The notes under the pieces: model-generated
The model's input: only the letters and a program-made list of their open reading frames with translations
The model's database searches: none
Told to the model about the DNA's origin: nothing
Translations under genes and position numbers: made by a program
Assembly: GCA_951394405.1 (NCBI GenBank)
Contig: OX596336.1
Span: 4,278,001 to 4,342,000, forward strand
Reading direction: 5' to 3'
Source of the DNA: Coprinellus micaceus
Lineage: Eukaryota; Basidiomycota; Agaricomycetes; Agaricales; Psathyrellaceae
Length of the DNA stretch: 64,000 nucleotides
Shown here: positions 1-12,305 of the stretch, one piece after another
Numbering within the stretch: position 1 is the stretch's first letter
Layout of the letters: every line of letters starts with the position of its first letter

Positions 1-3000
1 TCATGCTCGACACAGCTAACCACGCGGAGCTCGCTGAACTCGAGACCTACCTTGCCCTCACTTGGGTGACCAGCACCGGCAATACAGCCCACATTGGCAG
101 CAAGCTCCTCAGTGCGTCCGACAACGCATTGAGGACGGCCTCCTCCTCTGCCGACATCCGGTTCAATAATGGGATCCAGTTTCACCGTAAGGTCGTCGAC
201 GCCGTTCTTAACAAATGGGACCCGTCCGGTCTGATCTCTCGTGGGGCGGCTGCTCACCTTTTTAACTGCTGATATCTTTCACGCTGATGCGGACATCTTC
301 TTCAGCATACCATTATCTCATTTCTTGATTTGCACATATCCACCGGCTATTGACGACTTCCTTACTCCCTGGACAATGCTTCCCCGCCTCCTGTATATAC
401 TACGTATACCGCCTGTAAAATCACGTTGCCCAATCTGTGAACCGTCCAAAACGGAGTTCTTCGAGTCCACGATTAAGCCCTCTTTCTACTGTCTCTCCCT
501 CCACCTACCCCCGATCGGCCGGGTAGCTTGGACGTACACTCCCCTATGTTGCGGAAAGCTCCATAGCGAACAATATCGCCGTCTTCTGCATGCGTAAGCT
601 TTCCGAGTTCGCTTTGATCTCCTAATTCACATAGGGAGTGTTACTATCTTCCAGTTATCTTATCTGCCAAGCCGGCTAAAGGCTCCATCTTTGGGTCCTT
701 ACGGACGACGTTCCACCACGACCGCCATCTGCCCCACCCTTGTTGAATCACCACCTCCCTCCGTTAGCACTTCTGAGGCTGAAACAACTCCATTCCTTAC
801 TGTAACTCCCCTCGCTATCGCTCCCATAGCCTGAACAATCGCCTCATTCAAATCAACCAACGCCGCCCCAGCCTGGGTGCACGACTTCCTGCTCGAAATC
901 GCTTCAACACCATGCGAAACAGCTGCTGCGCTAGGCTGGTTAATTCCGAACGCAGCTAAGCCTCTTGTCGACTCAGGGCTCGAAGGGCAACGCATACGAG
1001 CCGCAGGCTGATAAAGAAGGCAACCCCGGAGGCTCCTGGGACTCTGTGCGTCGTAGCATCACGCTGAAGTGACCAAGTTCACATTGGAGTTCGCGAAGGC
1101 TGGCGCACGTCGACGTTACACAAAGATCGGCTTTATAGTGGAGACGGACGGAGCGGGCGCGCAAGTGTGGGAGGAGAAGTGCGGAGAGCTGGACGAGACG
1201 GGAGGACATCACCGCGCACGAGGCGTGTCTATCTGAATAACCCCCAACGCATCGCTCGCCAAGACCCCTCATTCTCTTCATTCAGCGGTGCCATGACGCA
1301 AGCGCCTCAAAATTTCATTTCCACCTGTCTCTTGCCTGCCCACAATGTCCCAATTCCACTCCCAGGCATGCCATTACATCCGCTCGGCCGGTTGCCCAAT
1401 TGGTCTCGTCCTTGAGATAGGACTACCCACTACCGAAGGGCCTCCTTGCACGACGCATACGTGCAGCTGTGGGATGGGTGGGGATTCAGGAAGGGGAGGG
1501 TCTGAATGAGGGATGGTTAAACTTGAACGGAAAGTAGGAGACCCAAGGTAAGCAAATGCCGTCCCCAATTGACGCGATCTATAGCACTCACTATCACCCA
1601 GCGCTACTCACCGCGTCTAGCGCCAACACCGTCAACATGACCCTTGGACCATCCCCTCGGCTTTGCGATCTAGGGTACCAGCCAACGCGTACCTAACTTG
1701 AACGTCCCCAGCCCCAACACGCACTCATCAACCTTGCAAAAAACATTTGTGCTCACACATCCTGAATCCCTCGACACTTGTCAACCCACTCCAACCGCCC
1801 CGCATACGGAACACACCCATCGGTGCGCAATAGCGGTAGAACCTTCGCTGGAACGATGCGTCGAGGCTGTTTTCACCCCCCAAGGGCGCAGGGTCAGGGG
1901 TGCTTGGAGGGAAGAGGACTCGGAGAACCCAGTGAGGAGCTGGAAGCCAGCTGCCAGCGAGCGCCTGCATAAGAGGGATGTTCAGGCGAATGAGGGGAGG
2001 GGATGGGCGGTTGAGGAACGTGAGGGAATGAGGAATGAGGAATGAGGGGGGGAAACCCAGGAGACCGACCACAAATATCCCCACATTGCCTAACCCATCC
2101 TAAATGGCGACTGCCACTTCTCCACCTATTACGTCTCCCAACCGCACAACCTCTCCCAGACGGCCTACCTCACACCTCTACGTAGTCCACTTCACCACTC
2201 GACGATAACTTCCGCCCCATCGACGACTTTGAAGCCGGCTTCCTCTTTCGCTACCTCCCGAGTTTTGCCGTAGACCCAGGGTTCGGCGTTCGTCTGGCGA
2301 CCCATTTGTACCCCAGGGCAAGCATCCCCGCTGAGAGCAGGGTCCGACCTTAAACTGCCAAAGCTGAATTCGGATGCGAACGGCGTCGGATCTACACGAC
2401 AAATCGCACTGCTCGTGGAGGTGGTGATAGGAGGTCGTGGAGGGGAAGACTTTTTTTGTCAGAGCAAGAGCAGGGACGGCCGTTGTGGAGGGTCGGAGCG
2501 TGTAGAAAGCCCATGAAAACAACTAATCCCTGTAGTAAGTGAGTAAATTATGAGCATCGCTGGGGTCTAACCTTCATCCTACGCAGGCCCATTCTCACCT
2601 TCTAGGCATCTCGACGAACTAGCCGCTCAACTAAGAGTAGGTTCCTCGTTGCGGTTGTCAGGCTCCTCTGTGTCAGCCAGAATGAATCCCAGCACCTGAA
2701 ATTTGGGCGTGGACAAGAACCTGTTTCCAGTCCAGGGAAAATCCCACCCAAGCCTCTAGCTCTGACGCTACCAGTAACTCTTGGTAGTGCATTTAGTGCT
2801 ATACCTCGCCCCATACCCGAATGGACGGTTGCCGTTTCAAACAGCAAAATTGAAACCAAAACCAAAAGTAAGCAAGAGACCGAACCACTGCCCTTCCCTG
2901 ATGTACCCAATACTGATCGAACGTGCAGCAGAGTGTGATGCTTCACCTTCAAAGGAAAGCCGGCTAACACCCCAGGGGTCTCACTAGTGAGGGCCATCCG

Positions 3001-3361
3001 ACGCTCAGCCGGTGTCGAACGTTCTAGTGCAGGGATGCCATCGCACACGATAAGGAAGTCCCAGCGAGGTTCGACGAGCTTCCGAGTCAAATAGAATGGG
3101 GTGTCCAGTTCCTGCTCGGTCGTGGACAGAGTAATGGACTTTGGACCTGTGAGGAGGTAGGAAGGGCCTGGATAAGTTGAAAGGGACGAATGAAGGGATG
3201 GGGCACAGGGATCTCAGTATCACGCTACCAAACAAGGCGGCGAACGCGCAAGTTTTGTAAGAATTCATTGATCGTCGTCGTGAATATACTTCAATATTAA
3301 CACCCATCCATCGCAGGGCTGAGTTTGGCAGGGGACAAGCAGCCATACTGGAAAACAAGGG
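1..3361. other. Gene-poor start of window
   Basis: I see no convincing gene here. Open frames are short, overlap on both strands and show no recognisable domain, consistent splice junctions or repeated structure. The frame entering from the left edge (3-272, +) is open to the edge, so it could be the last exon of a gene that lies outside the window. It has no motif I recognise. Confidence 0.5.
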
Positions 3362-3385
3362 ATGAGGCCTAGGCCTAGGCCTCAT
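3362..3385. repeat. Perfect 24-bp palindrome (AGGCCT-rich)
   Basis: The 24 bases are identical to their own reverse complement. They consist of ATG, three overlapping AGGCCT units joined by AGGCCTAGGCCT, and CAT. No spacer separates the arms. The site lies outside any gene I can support. Confidence 0.85.
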
Positions 3386-3420
3386 GGGCGACTGGATGGC
3401 CTCTTCATTTCCTTGACTCA

Positions 3421-4661
3421 AGTCGCATTCTGCAGATACGCGTTCAGTGGAAGCTCGCGCAGAATTTCCAGAACGAGGTCAAGGAGTCCTTTGCGCGCCA
3501 GTTCATTCTGCTGTGGAAGCTGTCCGCCCCATTCCGCGTGAGGAATGGGAGTGTGTATACGGTGGAGGTTGGGTTGGACGTTGAGCGTGTGGCGCGGGAT
3601 TGGTATGGGGACCAACGTTAGACAGATTTTGGAGTGGCATAACCGACGTCCTTGAACCTCATGGTACTAAAGGCGACTGTGCCCCAGGCGACCGTCAAGC
3701 TTATGGCGCGGTATGCTCTCATTCTCTTAAAAGCCAGTTCCGCATCGAGCTTGCCGCAAGAAACACGACTATCAAAGGTGTTGGCAAGTTTTTCCTTCAT
3801 ATGATGCATCCTTAGCTAACCCAACCAACCCTAAAGACGCCAACTGGCCCCTCGACAAACCCAAGACCCCCACAGAAGGATCATGACTAGCGGGTGCGGG
3901 TTCGTCAACCTTACCTGACCTGCAGGCTGCCATCGCCCGGGCGATGACTTACAAGAGCGCACCCACCGCTCCCAAGGACGGACGAACGGATCCGAAGGTG
4001 TCCGTGTGCGCCACCCCAGCTACCGGATTTGTGGTTCTCAGAATAAGATCGAGAACCCTTGCCCTGACCGTGACTGTGCGTGCCATCTCTCCGAGCTTGT
4101 CGGCTCGTCAAAGGCTCGACCAGGGACGTTCTCTCCACCCAGAGTATTCCTGACAACTATCTTGACAGGATCCCCTCCAAGGCCGTCGTCGAATTATCCA
4201 GGGAAGGCCTAATGGATGAGGCTACGCAGTTGTTGCAGTGGGATGGCTAGGCGTTGCTGCATCATTCTGTGGCGGCGGGGAACCTGAGACTGGTGAGCGT
4301 CGCGGATGGGCCTGGGACGGCTTTGGGTGTGCAGAGGGGACACCGGTGACCGGCTGAAGTTGAGGAAAACTTCGACGAGAACAACAAAGAACTGGATAGT
4401 GTTGCGTTTCCGAGGAGGAACCCGTATGGCGTCAGTGCCTTTGTCGTCCCTGGCCCTTGAGCCAATTCCGAGTAATCCCGTCGATTTCTATAGCTCCCCA
4501 TGGCATTCGTGAATCGCCCATTGAGACAATCAGGGCGGTATCCCCTCCAGCAAGTTTCCCCAGTCCAAACAAAGCACAAGCAGGCCATCTGGCATCTGAG
4601 CGTGGTCGAGTCAACAGTAGAGAAATACGGTATCCCGATCGACGGATCTATCGCCGCCTAG
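3421..4661 (+). pseudogene. Possible degraded protein-coding gene, family unknown
   Basis: Several plus-strand stretches read like protein but lie in different frames with stops between them. The first runs from 3421 to a TAG at 3618-3620 and includes ARQFILLWKL and VARDWYGDQR. A Cys-rich stretch around 4006-4080 includes ENPCPDRDC. The segment at 4140-4230 contains IPDNYLDRIPSKAV and a Glu/Asn-rich stretch follows near 4350-4440. The last part ends GIPIDGSIAA at the TAG 4659-4661. The spacing could suit short introns, but I could not close a full model, and at least one in-frame TAG falls inside the TQLLQWDG segment. I do not recognise the family. This may be a decayed gene or chance. Confidence 0.25.
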
Positions 4662-6635
4662 TTGAGGTGCGGGTTCATTTTAAGCCTTCGTTTCTCTCTG
4701 TTAACCTCCCACATTTTAAGTCATCTTTCCTGGAGCATCACATGCAACTGGAAACCTGGCGGATGAGGCGGGTCTACTTAGGCCTGTTAAAGGAGGGTGT
4801 TATCTACGTCAAATCTTCTCAAATCTTCTCAACCGTTGAAGAATAACCACAAGATGGTTTACAATGACATCAGTCGCTATGGATGTCGCGATTGGCCGTT
4901 ACCCTACACGACTTCCCTCTGACCTACACAAGGTCAAGGCGGTCGACTCTCCCTGGATAAGCATTGTACGTCGATGTCGTCGCCGTCTTGGTAAACGGAG
5001 GCACAAGTTTACCCAACTCGTTTAGGGTTGGTACGTCAAGCCTCAAGAGTCCTCTAGTCCTATACTGACATAACCTCCCTAGTCGCAGATGCGGACGACG
5101 ACACTGCAGGGGACTTCAGCCCATAATACTGCATCAGCAGACTCCTGTAGACATAGTCGCCGCCTGTGTGCATGCTGCAGAACTCCACGACGGAATACAC
5201 CCCCTTTTGGAAGCTGGCGACCGTGGGCCTTGGTGAGCGGTTTGTTACTGAAGCAGCGGGCGAGGTCCTGACAGTGGGCTTGGAAGATGCTTACCGACGG
5301 TGCAGAAGGGATTTTATTCGACGTTCCACGATAATTCGACGGCAAATCCGGGTTAATCATCAGCTTACTATCAGGCGGGCGTTATGTGTGCGATTTGTCC
5401 CTTGCGCTTCCTTCAAACCGTGTTTATTTTTGAAGTTAGGTTAAACGCCATGTAGGACGTCAGTAAGGCAAGGCTTTGCTCAAAGGAGAGCGACTTAACA
5501 ACGGACCAGAAGGACTGCGGAAGCCCTTCAATACCGACTACACCCTTTGGCACCTCAGCCTCTCAGCGCCAGCGAAACGTCTCGAAATCGCACCGTCGCA
5601 ACCATTGCGTATAGTAGCCGCCAATCTTCTGGACTGACTACGGTGTTGTGCTGCTGAGATAGCACCCACAGGGCGCTGTCCTGTGATGGGGATGGCACTG
5701 GACGGCGGCGATTTTGAGTGGGGACGTTACACGGGGGTGGGGAAAGCCGAGCATGTGAGGTGTGTACGGAGGTATACGGGATGGCGGACTCAACAGGGTG
5801 AGCCTGTATTCGTCGATATTCCATAGACGGTGCACTGACGTCCTAAGAGCGGGTTTTGGTACAGTGGGCCGCAGACACAACCGCGCTCCTCCCGCAAATG
5901 AGGGGAATCGACAAAGACCTCGTTCAAGTTGATGCGTGGCTTCCCGATTGACCACTGGTGGACTAACCCATGCAAGGGGCAAGTTAAGAGGACCCTGAGG
6001 AAGCCCCATACTACAGGTTCCTCAAGAACTACGCTCCAATTATCCCGGGTCGTGCTCCTCCGCACATTATATCCCAATCCGCGGAGTGTCTAGCGACACA
6101 AAGGCCGACTTGCTCGTTGGGCTTTCCAGAGTACGCACCCTTCCGTTCTTCCCATAGCTTAACCCTAACTTATGGCACTCCCCCCCTTCCCTCGTATCCT
6201 TGCCTCCTGCCGCTGGACTACGCCCGCCGCCTTGGGTCCCTTTCTTTCTTTGATCACTCTTACTTGCACTCCTGCACTCCAGGTCTGTTTGCCGTGACGT
6301 TCCGTTGATGGCGGCCCATCAATGAACATCTGTTGGAGTTCCTCACCCTGGGGCGTGAAGTTGAGGTTGACGCCGCGGTTTATAAGGGGTGCGTGTATGC
6401 ATGAACGAGCCTGAGTGTGAGCACACTGGGCTCGTCAGGTTGGTTATTCTTCACAAGGCGGGGTGCATACTTCATTTTAAGCTTTGTAGAATCTCAGATG
6501 TAAATCTCGATCGCTGGCTTCCCAAGGATCTTGGGTTGTGATATATAAGGCAAGAGCTGTTCGCCTTTAAAGGTCGTAGCCAACCACCGGGTTTCCTCAC
6601 GTTTCCTCCCTCTTCGTTTTATTTGGCTGCCCGCA
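4662..6635. other. Intergenic, no supported gene
   Basis: Only short overlapping frames are visible. A 10-base direct repeat (AAATCTTCTC, twice) sits near 4810-4830. The last few hundred bases before 6636 hold the presumed promoter of the RMI1-like gene, including TATATAAGG near 6542-6550, about 90 bases upstream of its start codon. Confidence 0.5.
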
Positions 6636-7639
6636 ATGTCTATCGAATCTCTTTGTCTGAACGTTCGACGTTTCCTTGATCAGACGTTCCAGAGGCCCAA
6701 GGTTATGGCTGTGAGTCCTGGCGTTATGTTGAAAATAGGCGTGACCAGCTCTAACCCACCCCGTCCCCCCCTTACCCTAGGAATATGCCCTTGAGACTTG
6801 CCGAGACATTGAGAGGGAGCTCAAACTCAGTAGCAACGATGAGCCGGAGGCTTTCATCGAAGAACTGAAGGCTCGAATCCTTCAGTCCCAGCTCGAGGAT
6901 GTCATGGAGTTTAGGACCGGCCTTCCCCCTCGAATCAGCAATCCCTTGACATACACAACCCTTGAAGGTCCGATTGTTTTAGAACTCACTCACATGAGTG
7001 AAGTGGGTATCAGCGCATTCAAATTAGAAGAAGTCCGACTACAGAGGGAACAGAGCTTCTTCCGCGAGCTCATGGGGCTTGTCCGCGACCGCGAAATGGC
7101 CACCCCAGCCACAGTACGCGGACTGATGGAAGCCCTCCCCGAATATCCAAAGAAAAAGTTGAAGCTCTTCTTCACGGACGGTACGGATGAATTAGAGGCC
7201 ATCGAGTATAGACCTCTTCCGTTTAAACTGGGGTCAACGCCCATGGGTCTGAAGGTATGTGCCCGTTCACGACGTTGACCTTATCCAGCGGTCCCTCGTT
7301 GACGTTACTTGTTCCAGGTTGTATTGACGAATGTGCCGGTCTTTGGAGGGGTGGCGTTTTTGGAACCGTCAAACACCTCAGTTATGGGGGGGTGCGTTGC
7401 CGAACGGATGGAAACCCATCTCACCAAACAGCGTGAGGAATACCGCGAACGTATGCTTGAGGAATTGGTCCACTCTCGTGTGAGTCTTTCCGATGCACGA
7501 GTGTCTGGCAGCTACCCTCATACCGTCCTCCGTGCAAACGTAGATTGAACACATCCAACCCCAGAAGCTCTATAACTGCTGGGCGACGAGGGAAAACCAA
7601 CTCATTCCTTTCAATCACGATGGTCCCCCTCCAAGTTGA
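6636..7639 (+). CDS. RMI1: RMI1-like RecQ-mediated genome instability protein (OB-fold)
   Basis: Four exons, 6636-6710, 6781-7254, 7318-7479 and 7544-7639, join in phase to give 268 residues. In the second exon a helical stretch is followed by KKLKLFFTDG and LEAIEYRPLP. With LKVVLTNVPVFGGVAFL across the next junction, this is the hallmark of the RMI1 N-terminal OB domain. RMI1 binds the RecQ helicase/topoisomerase III complex and helps dissolve double Holliday junctions in the nucleus. The predicted protein is short, as in budding yeast; I see no second C-terminal OB domain. The start was chosen because it gives MSIESLCLNV before an in-phase splice. Introns are 63-70 bases with GT-AG ends. 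The neighbours are unrelated. Family assignment rests on the OB-fold core only and the N-terminal exon is less certain. Confidence 0.75.
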
Positions 7640-10614
7640 ATGTTGAACGTATTCTGAAGGCCTACTTTCACATTGTACTACTACGTTTGAGTAACCTGCC
7701 ATTGTACTAGCGTCTTAGAATGCCCCATCCATTCCCTATATTCGAATCGTCCTGCGGGGCCGTGACCTTCTTGAGCTGTTTGAGCTGTTAGGGCATTGTA
7801 ATGATTGAGTAATCGGAGCCCCCGAGGCCGAACCCTGCCACTGCCGCATATGAAATACACTTCCTTTGGCGTTGTGTTGTCCAAACGGGATGGGCCAGCA
7901 CATGCCCCACTGTTCCCACCGCCTCCTACGCACCGTCTACCCCCTTAGCGAACGAACCCCTCTGCTAACGCTGCTTTTCCCGGATTGCAGCCTGCTCATC
8001 ACTAGGCATGACACAGCTACCGGCCCCACGGGGCCAGGGCGTCGCCTTGCTGCTCCAAAGTCCCCAGTTTGTGGTAGCCTCTGCCAACACTTCGTACGTC
8101 GCCAAAAATTCTACGTATGTCATCTACGTATGTCATCTTGACCGAGGCTGGCTCCCCCTTCCTTGCGTGTAGGCTCTACGTCTTGAGCATGGTGCGTTGG
8201 CTTTCGATTTGCCATCCTCCTGGGTCCAGAAATAATCAGACTTTCCTTTGAAGATGATCGTCGTGCAATACTTTTGGCTCAACAGGTTCCCTGCCGACAT
8301 GTTGTTCACAAAAATATCCGTCCTCGCGCTCATGTTCGTGTACACATCCCTTAACAAAGACTCACCACCGGTTGCTGACCTGCCCATCGCCAGAGTTCTG
8401 TCAACCTTTCAGGTTGCTGCCGTCCTTGCGTATTGCCTCTCTTCACTCTCTAACACTGCAGAGCCCCAGAACATTGCATCTCTGTGAGTACCTAGTCCTG
8501 AACAGCCTTCCTGAGGAGTCCCTGATCCTGGCTTCCTCCTACCCTGACCCCACAACGGGTCCTACCAGTGCTGAGCCGGTACGTTCTGTGGACGCCATCC
8601 TCCACTTTATGTTCCTCTGACTTCAACCCTCCAGGCTAGCTTTCTTGCAGTCGTAGGTCAAGTATCAACCGAAGCCGTCTAGTAAATTTGATACACTCTT
8701 TCCGCTCTAGTATCTGGCAGCATCCACAGCACAGGGGTGGGTTGTAGTATTATCCTTTGGACATCCGTCATAGATCTATTGACTCTGGTACACAATTCTA
8801 CAGGTACTCCAATCTTAGAACCTGGAAGTGTAACTGTTTTCCGCTTGGCGCCTCATAAAGGAGTCGAAAGACTGACCAGTTGCTTCTTAGTCATCTCCCT
8901 GGCTCACCCTCCCTGGCCATATCGCGTTGCTGTTGTCGTAGCAGTGAGTATTATCCTCCCTTGTTGGCAGAACAGACTTGAAAGCGCGATGTTCACTCTC
9001 GATTTAACAGTGCATTCCCCTAATTCTTGCGCTTGGTCAGTAGTCTCAGCGGCTATCGAATCGTTATAAAGGCTGAGCGGCGGCTACGGTTGCGCGTTAG
9101 GCGCTGGAATATGTACGTTTCAAATCTGGTACATACCTAGCAAGCTAATGCATTTAGATTAGTGCACGTGGCTAAACTGTGAGGTTCTCTCCCCTCACTC
9201 CGCTTTCAATATTGACATCGCTCGCCGCAGCGTCAAAAGCAACCATCCAAATGCCCTACTGGTACACTACGAGGCGAGCGGAGTCGCGGTACGCCATTTC
9301 CTGGCCCAGATAAACTAGAAATGAAATCCCGTACTTTTCAGAAGACTGCTTTTCTGCTTCAATCGTTCACTTCGTGCTTGAGCGAGATCATGGGAATGCT
9401 CCCCATGTGTTTTCTGATGAGGGAACGGCACTGGAGTTCCCGTACTGATATGCCTGCGCCGTATGTCCCTGTGGATTTATCAGGACACTATCATCCAGTG
9501 TTTGACTTGGTTTATAGGCTGCTGCGCAGGTTTCTTGCCGTGTTCAGGGTGGTCGCCATCAATCGAGCGGTCTTCATCTGGTGAGCCTCACAAACCGCCG
9601 ATTCTACATATGCCTGAGCTCATAGATTTAATCCCGCTTTAGTGTTTTCACCGTTATGGGAGCGCTACTCGTAAGTAAATCGCGTCCCATTCATCGCCTT
9701 GCTGGGCGCTAGTTGACGCTCCTCAGTTCATTATCAGGCCGTTAAGCTATATCTTGTGAGCAGCGTGAGGGCGAGACGGTCGACCATTCTGTCAGCTCAC
9801 CGTTTGGCATCTAGCGTGGCCTTCTGTTTCGCAACAACGCATGGTGAGCCGCTGCGTCCCTTTGCAAACAGTTAATTGACGTCAGTAACAAGTATACGTT
9901 GCATCTGTGCTTTGGAGGTGCGTGGTCCTCTTGTTTTGAGATGCTGGTTTTCCTCAATATACGAGGTTGTAGCTTGAACGCGCGAGAATACTTTTGGAAT
10001 CTCGCACCAAGCGATGATAATGAGCTAGACCTACAACCCGCCTGTATCCTGCCGCCTGGAGCCTGTCTCATTTTCAGAAAGGCTCTTCTGGGTGTAGTCT
10101 GCCTCACTCACGTATGTCCCGAACTGCCTGCACATTTTGTGTGACACGGGACTAACCATGTCATAAAGGAACGTCTCGGGCGAGCTCAAGCGTAACTTGG
10201 CCCGTTGAGCCCTTGGGGCGACTAGCAAGTCCTTACTGTATTCCTCAATTTCTTGGTTGTACATCATCGTCGGCATTCGGCCTTCTATCATCCCCAACTC
10301 AAACTTTCCAATTTGCCTGACACAGCCCATGCTATCCCTCCCCAAAATCCTACACATAGCCTTGTAGATTGCCAGTGAACTGTAATTAGTATCCCTCTTG
10401 TCCGAAGATCCAGCGATCCCTGCTTTAGACGCCTTGGAATTGATGTGATCTGCTGATGTGATCTGATCGCGATCAATGTTGAGATCTACCTCCCGACCTT
10501 CTTCGTCACAGAGTTGTCACATCCCCAGCAGTCTTCAGCTATATATACTGGGGCCCATGAAGACGTGGTTCTCTCAGTTCGCGTCTCCCTCGGGCAAGAC
10601 CTACAGCTAGGACC
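7640..10614. other. No complete gene; scattered hydrophobic coding-like segments
   Basis: Plus-strand segments at 8250-8487, 8737-9066 and 9321-9640 translate to strongly hydrophobic peptides, for example KMIVVQYFWLNRF, VAVVVAVSIILPCW and FRVVAINRAVFIW. They are spaced like exons of a multi-pass membrane protein. The first is loosely reminiscent of the fungal DUF6533 N-terminus (an acidic/Trp stretch, then an L/F-x-NR-Y/F motif), but a stop interrupts it and I could not close a model. A minus-strand frame 10357-10031 (108 codons, ATG start) includes KFELGMIEGRMPTMMYNQEI and is unrecognised. A short direct repeat CTACGTATGTCAT occurs twice near 8110-8140. Confidence 0.35.
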
Positions 10615-11793
10615 ATGACGACTTCATCTCCGCGGTTTGGCGTAGGAGGGAACAACCCTGGTGGGCCCGAATGTATTGAAAAACAGTCGGCTCCTCTTCG
10701 ATGGGCACCTCGTAAAAAGGCGTATGTTCCGTTCTAAATGACCTGTACTATGTTTTTAGTCACACGTTACCAATCTAGCCTGAAGACAGACCCCCTCGTT
10801 CACCACGGCCGCCATTTTGGTAGAAGTGTTTACGCATTCGCAAATATTCACTCCCTCCTCCTTGCTGGTATAGCTGCAAGCGCCGACTCCCCACCTGAGA
10901 ATCAGCAGTAAGCCATTTCACAAGCTCTCGGAGTCCTGCCTAGACGTCAGCTAACACACTTGTAGGGAACGCCGGGAGCTTCGTGTTTTTGCTAGATTGT
11001 TAGGGATGACCCCAGGGCTTGAGGATCGGCTGATGGGTGCCAGTGCTGAAGAGGTCGTTGCTATCTCAAGCATGGTCCGTACACTTGTCATTGATAGCTG
11101 AGGGGAACTACGTTTACCTACCAGCCCTACCACAAGATTCAACAAGGATCCAACAGCGCTCGATCCGACGACACTCGCAGCATGAAGTCCGCCATACTGG
11201 ATTGGATTGCGCCAACAGACGGGACGAGCATCAGCCCTCCGCTACACCGTAACCTCAAGATCGATCGAGGGTTCAACCATGCGCTCACTGGCCGCCTCTT
11301 GTGCCCAACTAGTTTGGATTGGTCCAGTGCCGAGTGCGTTCACTTGTAGTCTTTCTAACGTCCCAAGTGCTGACCGGGAAACTTTAGAGTCAAAGATCAG
11401 CTCAAAAACAAGGAGATTACGACAACGGGCGACGACTGGCCTCTCTTTCTCTACCGCGGCGAGGTGTTTGATCCAGAGGATCCCTGGCACGGCCTCCTTC
11501 GCGGAAGACTCTTAGTATTGGTGAGTAGGCCGTCACTGTTCTTGGTCATTCGTTGACACATCCTGAGCACAGGGGTTCAAGCATATTTTCACCAGTCCGA
11601 GCTCGACGGAAGATGTTCCTCGGGCTACCCGCTCGGGGAACGCCAAAATCCACGGGATGTCAAAGGTGACTGCCCCAGCAATTGCGTATGTTGCCACACA
11701 GGTGAGCGTGTCTTCGTTGTTGTCGAAACATCTCCCGAACGACACCCTATCTTCAGGTACGATTTGCGCTCTCGTCCGCCTCCGTCTTCTGCA

Positions 11794-12305
11794 TAGTGCC
11801 TTACAGGCTCGGGCTCGAAGCCCTGAGCCGGGCCAAGCCGGGCCCTTACAGGCCGAGCCGAGCCGGGCCCTTGCATATTTGGCAGTAGGGCCCGGCCTGG
11901 CTCAGGGCCTGGCTTGGGGTGCCAGGCCGGGGGCCTAGGCCCAATTCCCAGTTTGTAGGCATGGGTGTTGTAGTCAAGCGGTTGGTGGTACAGAAGAGTG
12001 CGAGAAGGTCTGGTGTTCAACCCCCATGCTGTACGACTTTTATTTTGACCTGAACGGGCACTTGTGCTGGGCGTCTAAGTATATGTATATCAGTTATAAA
12101 TAATATCAATACAAATATTTGTAGTGTTAACTCGAAATTCAATACAATTGATATGTAGTCAAAAGCCGGGGCCCAAGCCCAAGCCAGGCCGGGCCCTCGT
12201 CATTTGGGGGCTTAGGGCCTGGCCTGTGATTTTAACAGGCCCCAGCCGCCCAAAGCCAGGCCCAAGCCGGGGCTTTCAGGCCAAGCCCAGGCCCGTACAG
12301 CACTA
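11794..12305. mobile_element. 512-bp non-autonomous hAT-type element (MITE) in a DUF6698-like gene
   Basis: The ends form an imperfect terminal inverted repeat: left end TAGTGCCTTACAGGC, right end read inward TAGTGCTGTACGGGCC. The element is flanked by an exact 8-bp duplication, CTTCTGCA, at 11786-11793 and 12306-12313. An 8-bp duplication with termini starting TAG/CAG is the pattern of the hAT superfamily. Both subterminal regions are packed with GGGCCC/CCAGGCC/AAGCC motifs (11806-11940 and 12165-12300), while the middle is AT-richer. There is no room for a transposase, so movement would depend on one encoded elsewhere. The middle holds a tRNA-like segment. Confidence 0.85.
11959..12029 (+). 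other. Degenerate tRNA-like segment inside the hAT-type element
   Basis: GCATGGG at 11959-11965 pairs perfectly with CCCATGC at 12023-12029, 71 bases end to end, like a tRNA acceptor stem. TAGTCAAGCGGTTGG resembles an A box and GTGTTCAACCCC resembles a B box. The T and anticodon arms pair poorly, so this is unlikely to be a working tRNA. It could be a captured tRNA or a SINE-type internal promoter. Confidence 0.5.

Noticed and set aside
1..6635. Many frames of 60-160 codons on both strands as genes
   Set aside because: Several begin only at non-ATG codons, overlap one another and show no domain or spliceable continuation.
11959..12029. A functional tRNA gene inside the hAT-type element
   Set aside because: The acceptor stem is perfect, but the T and anticodon arms do not pair properly.
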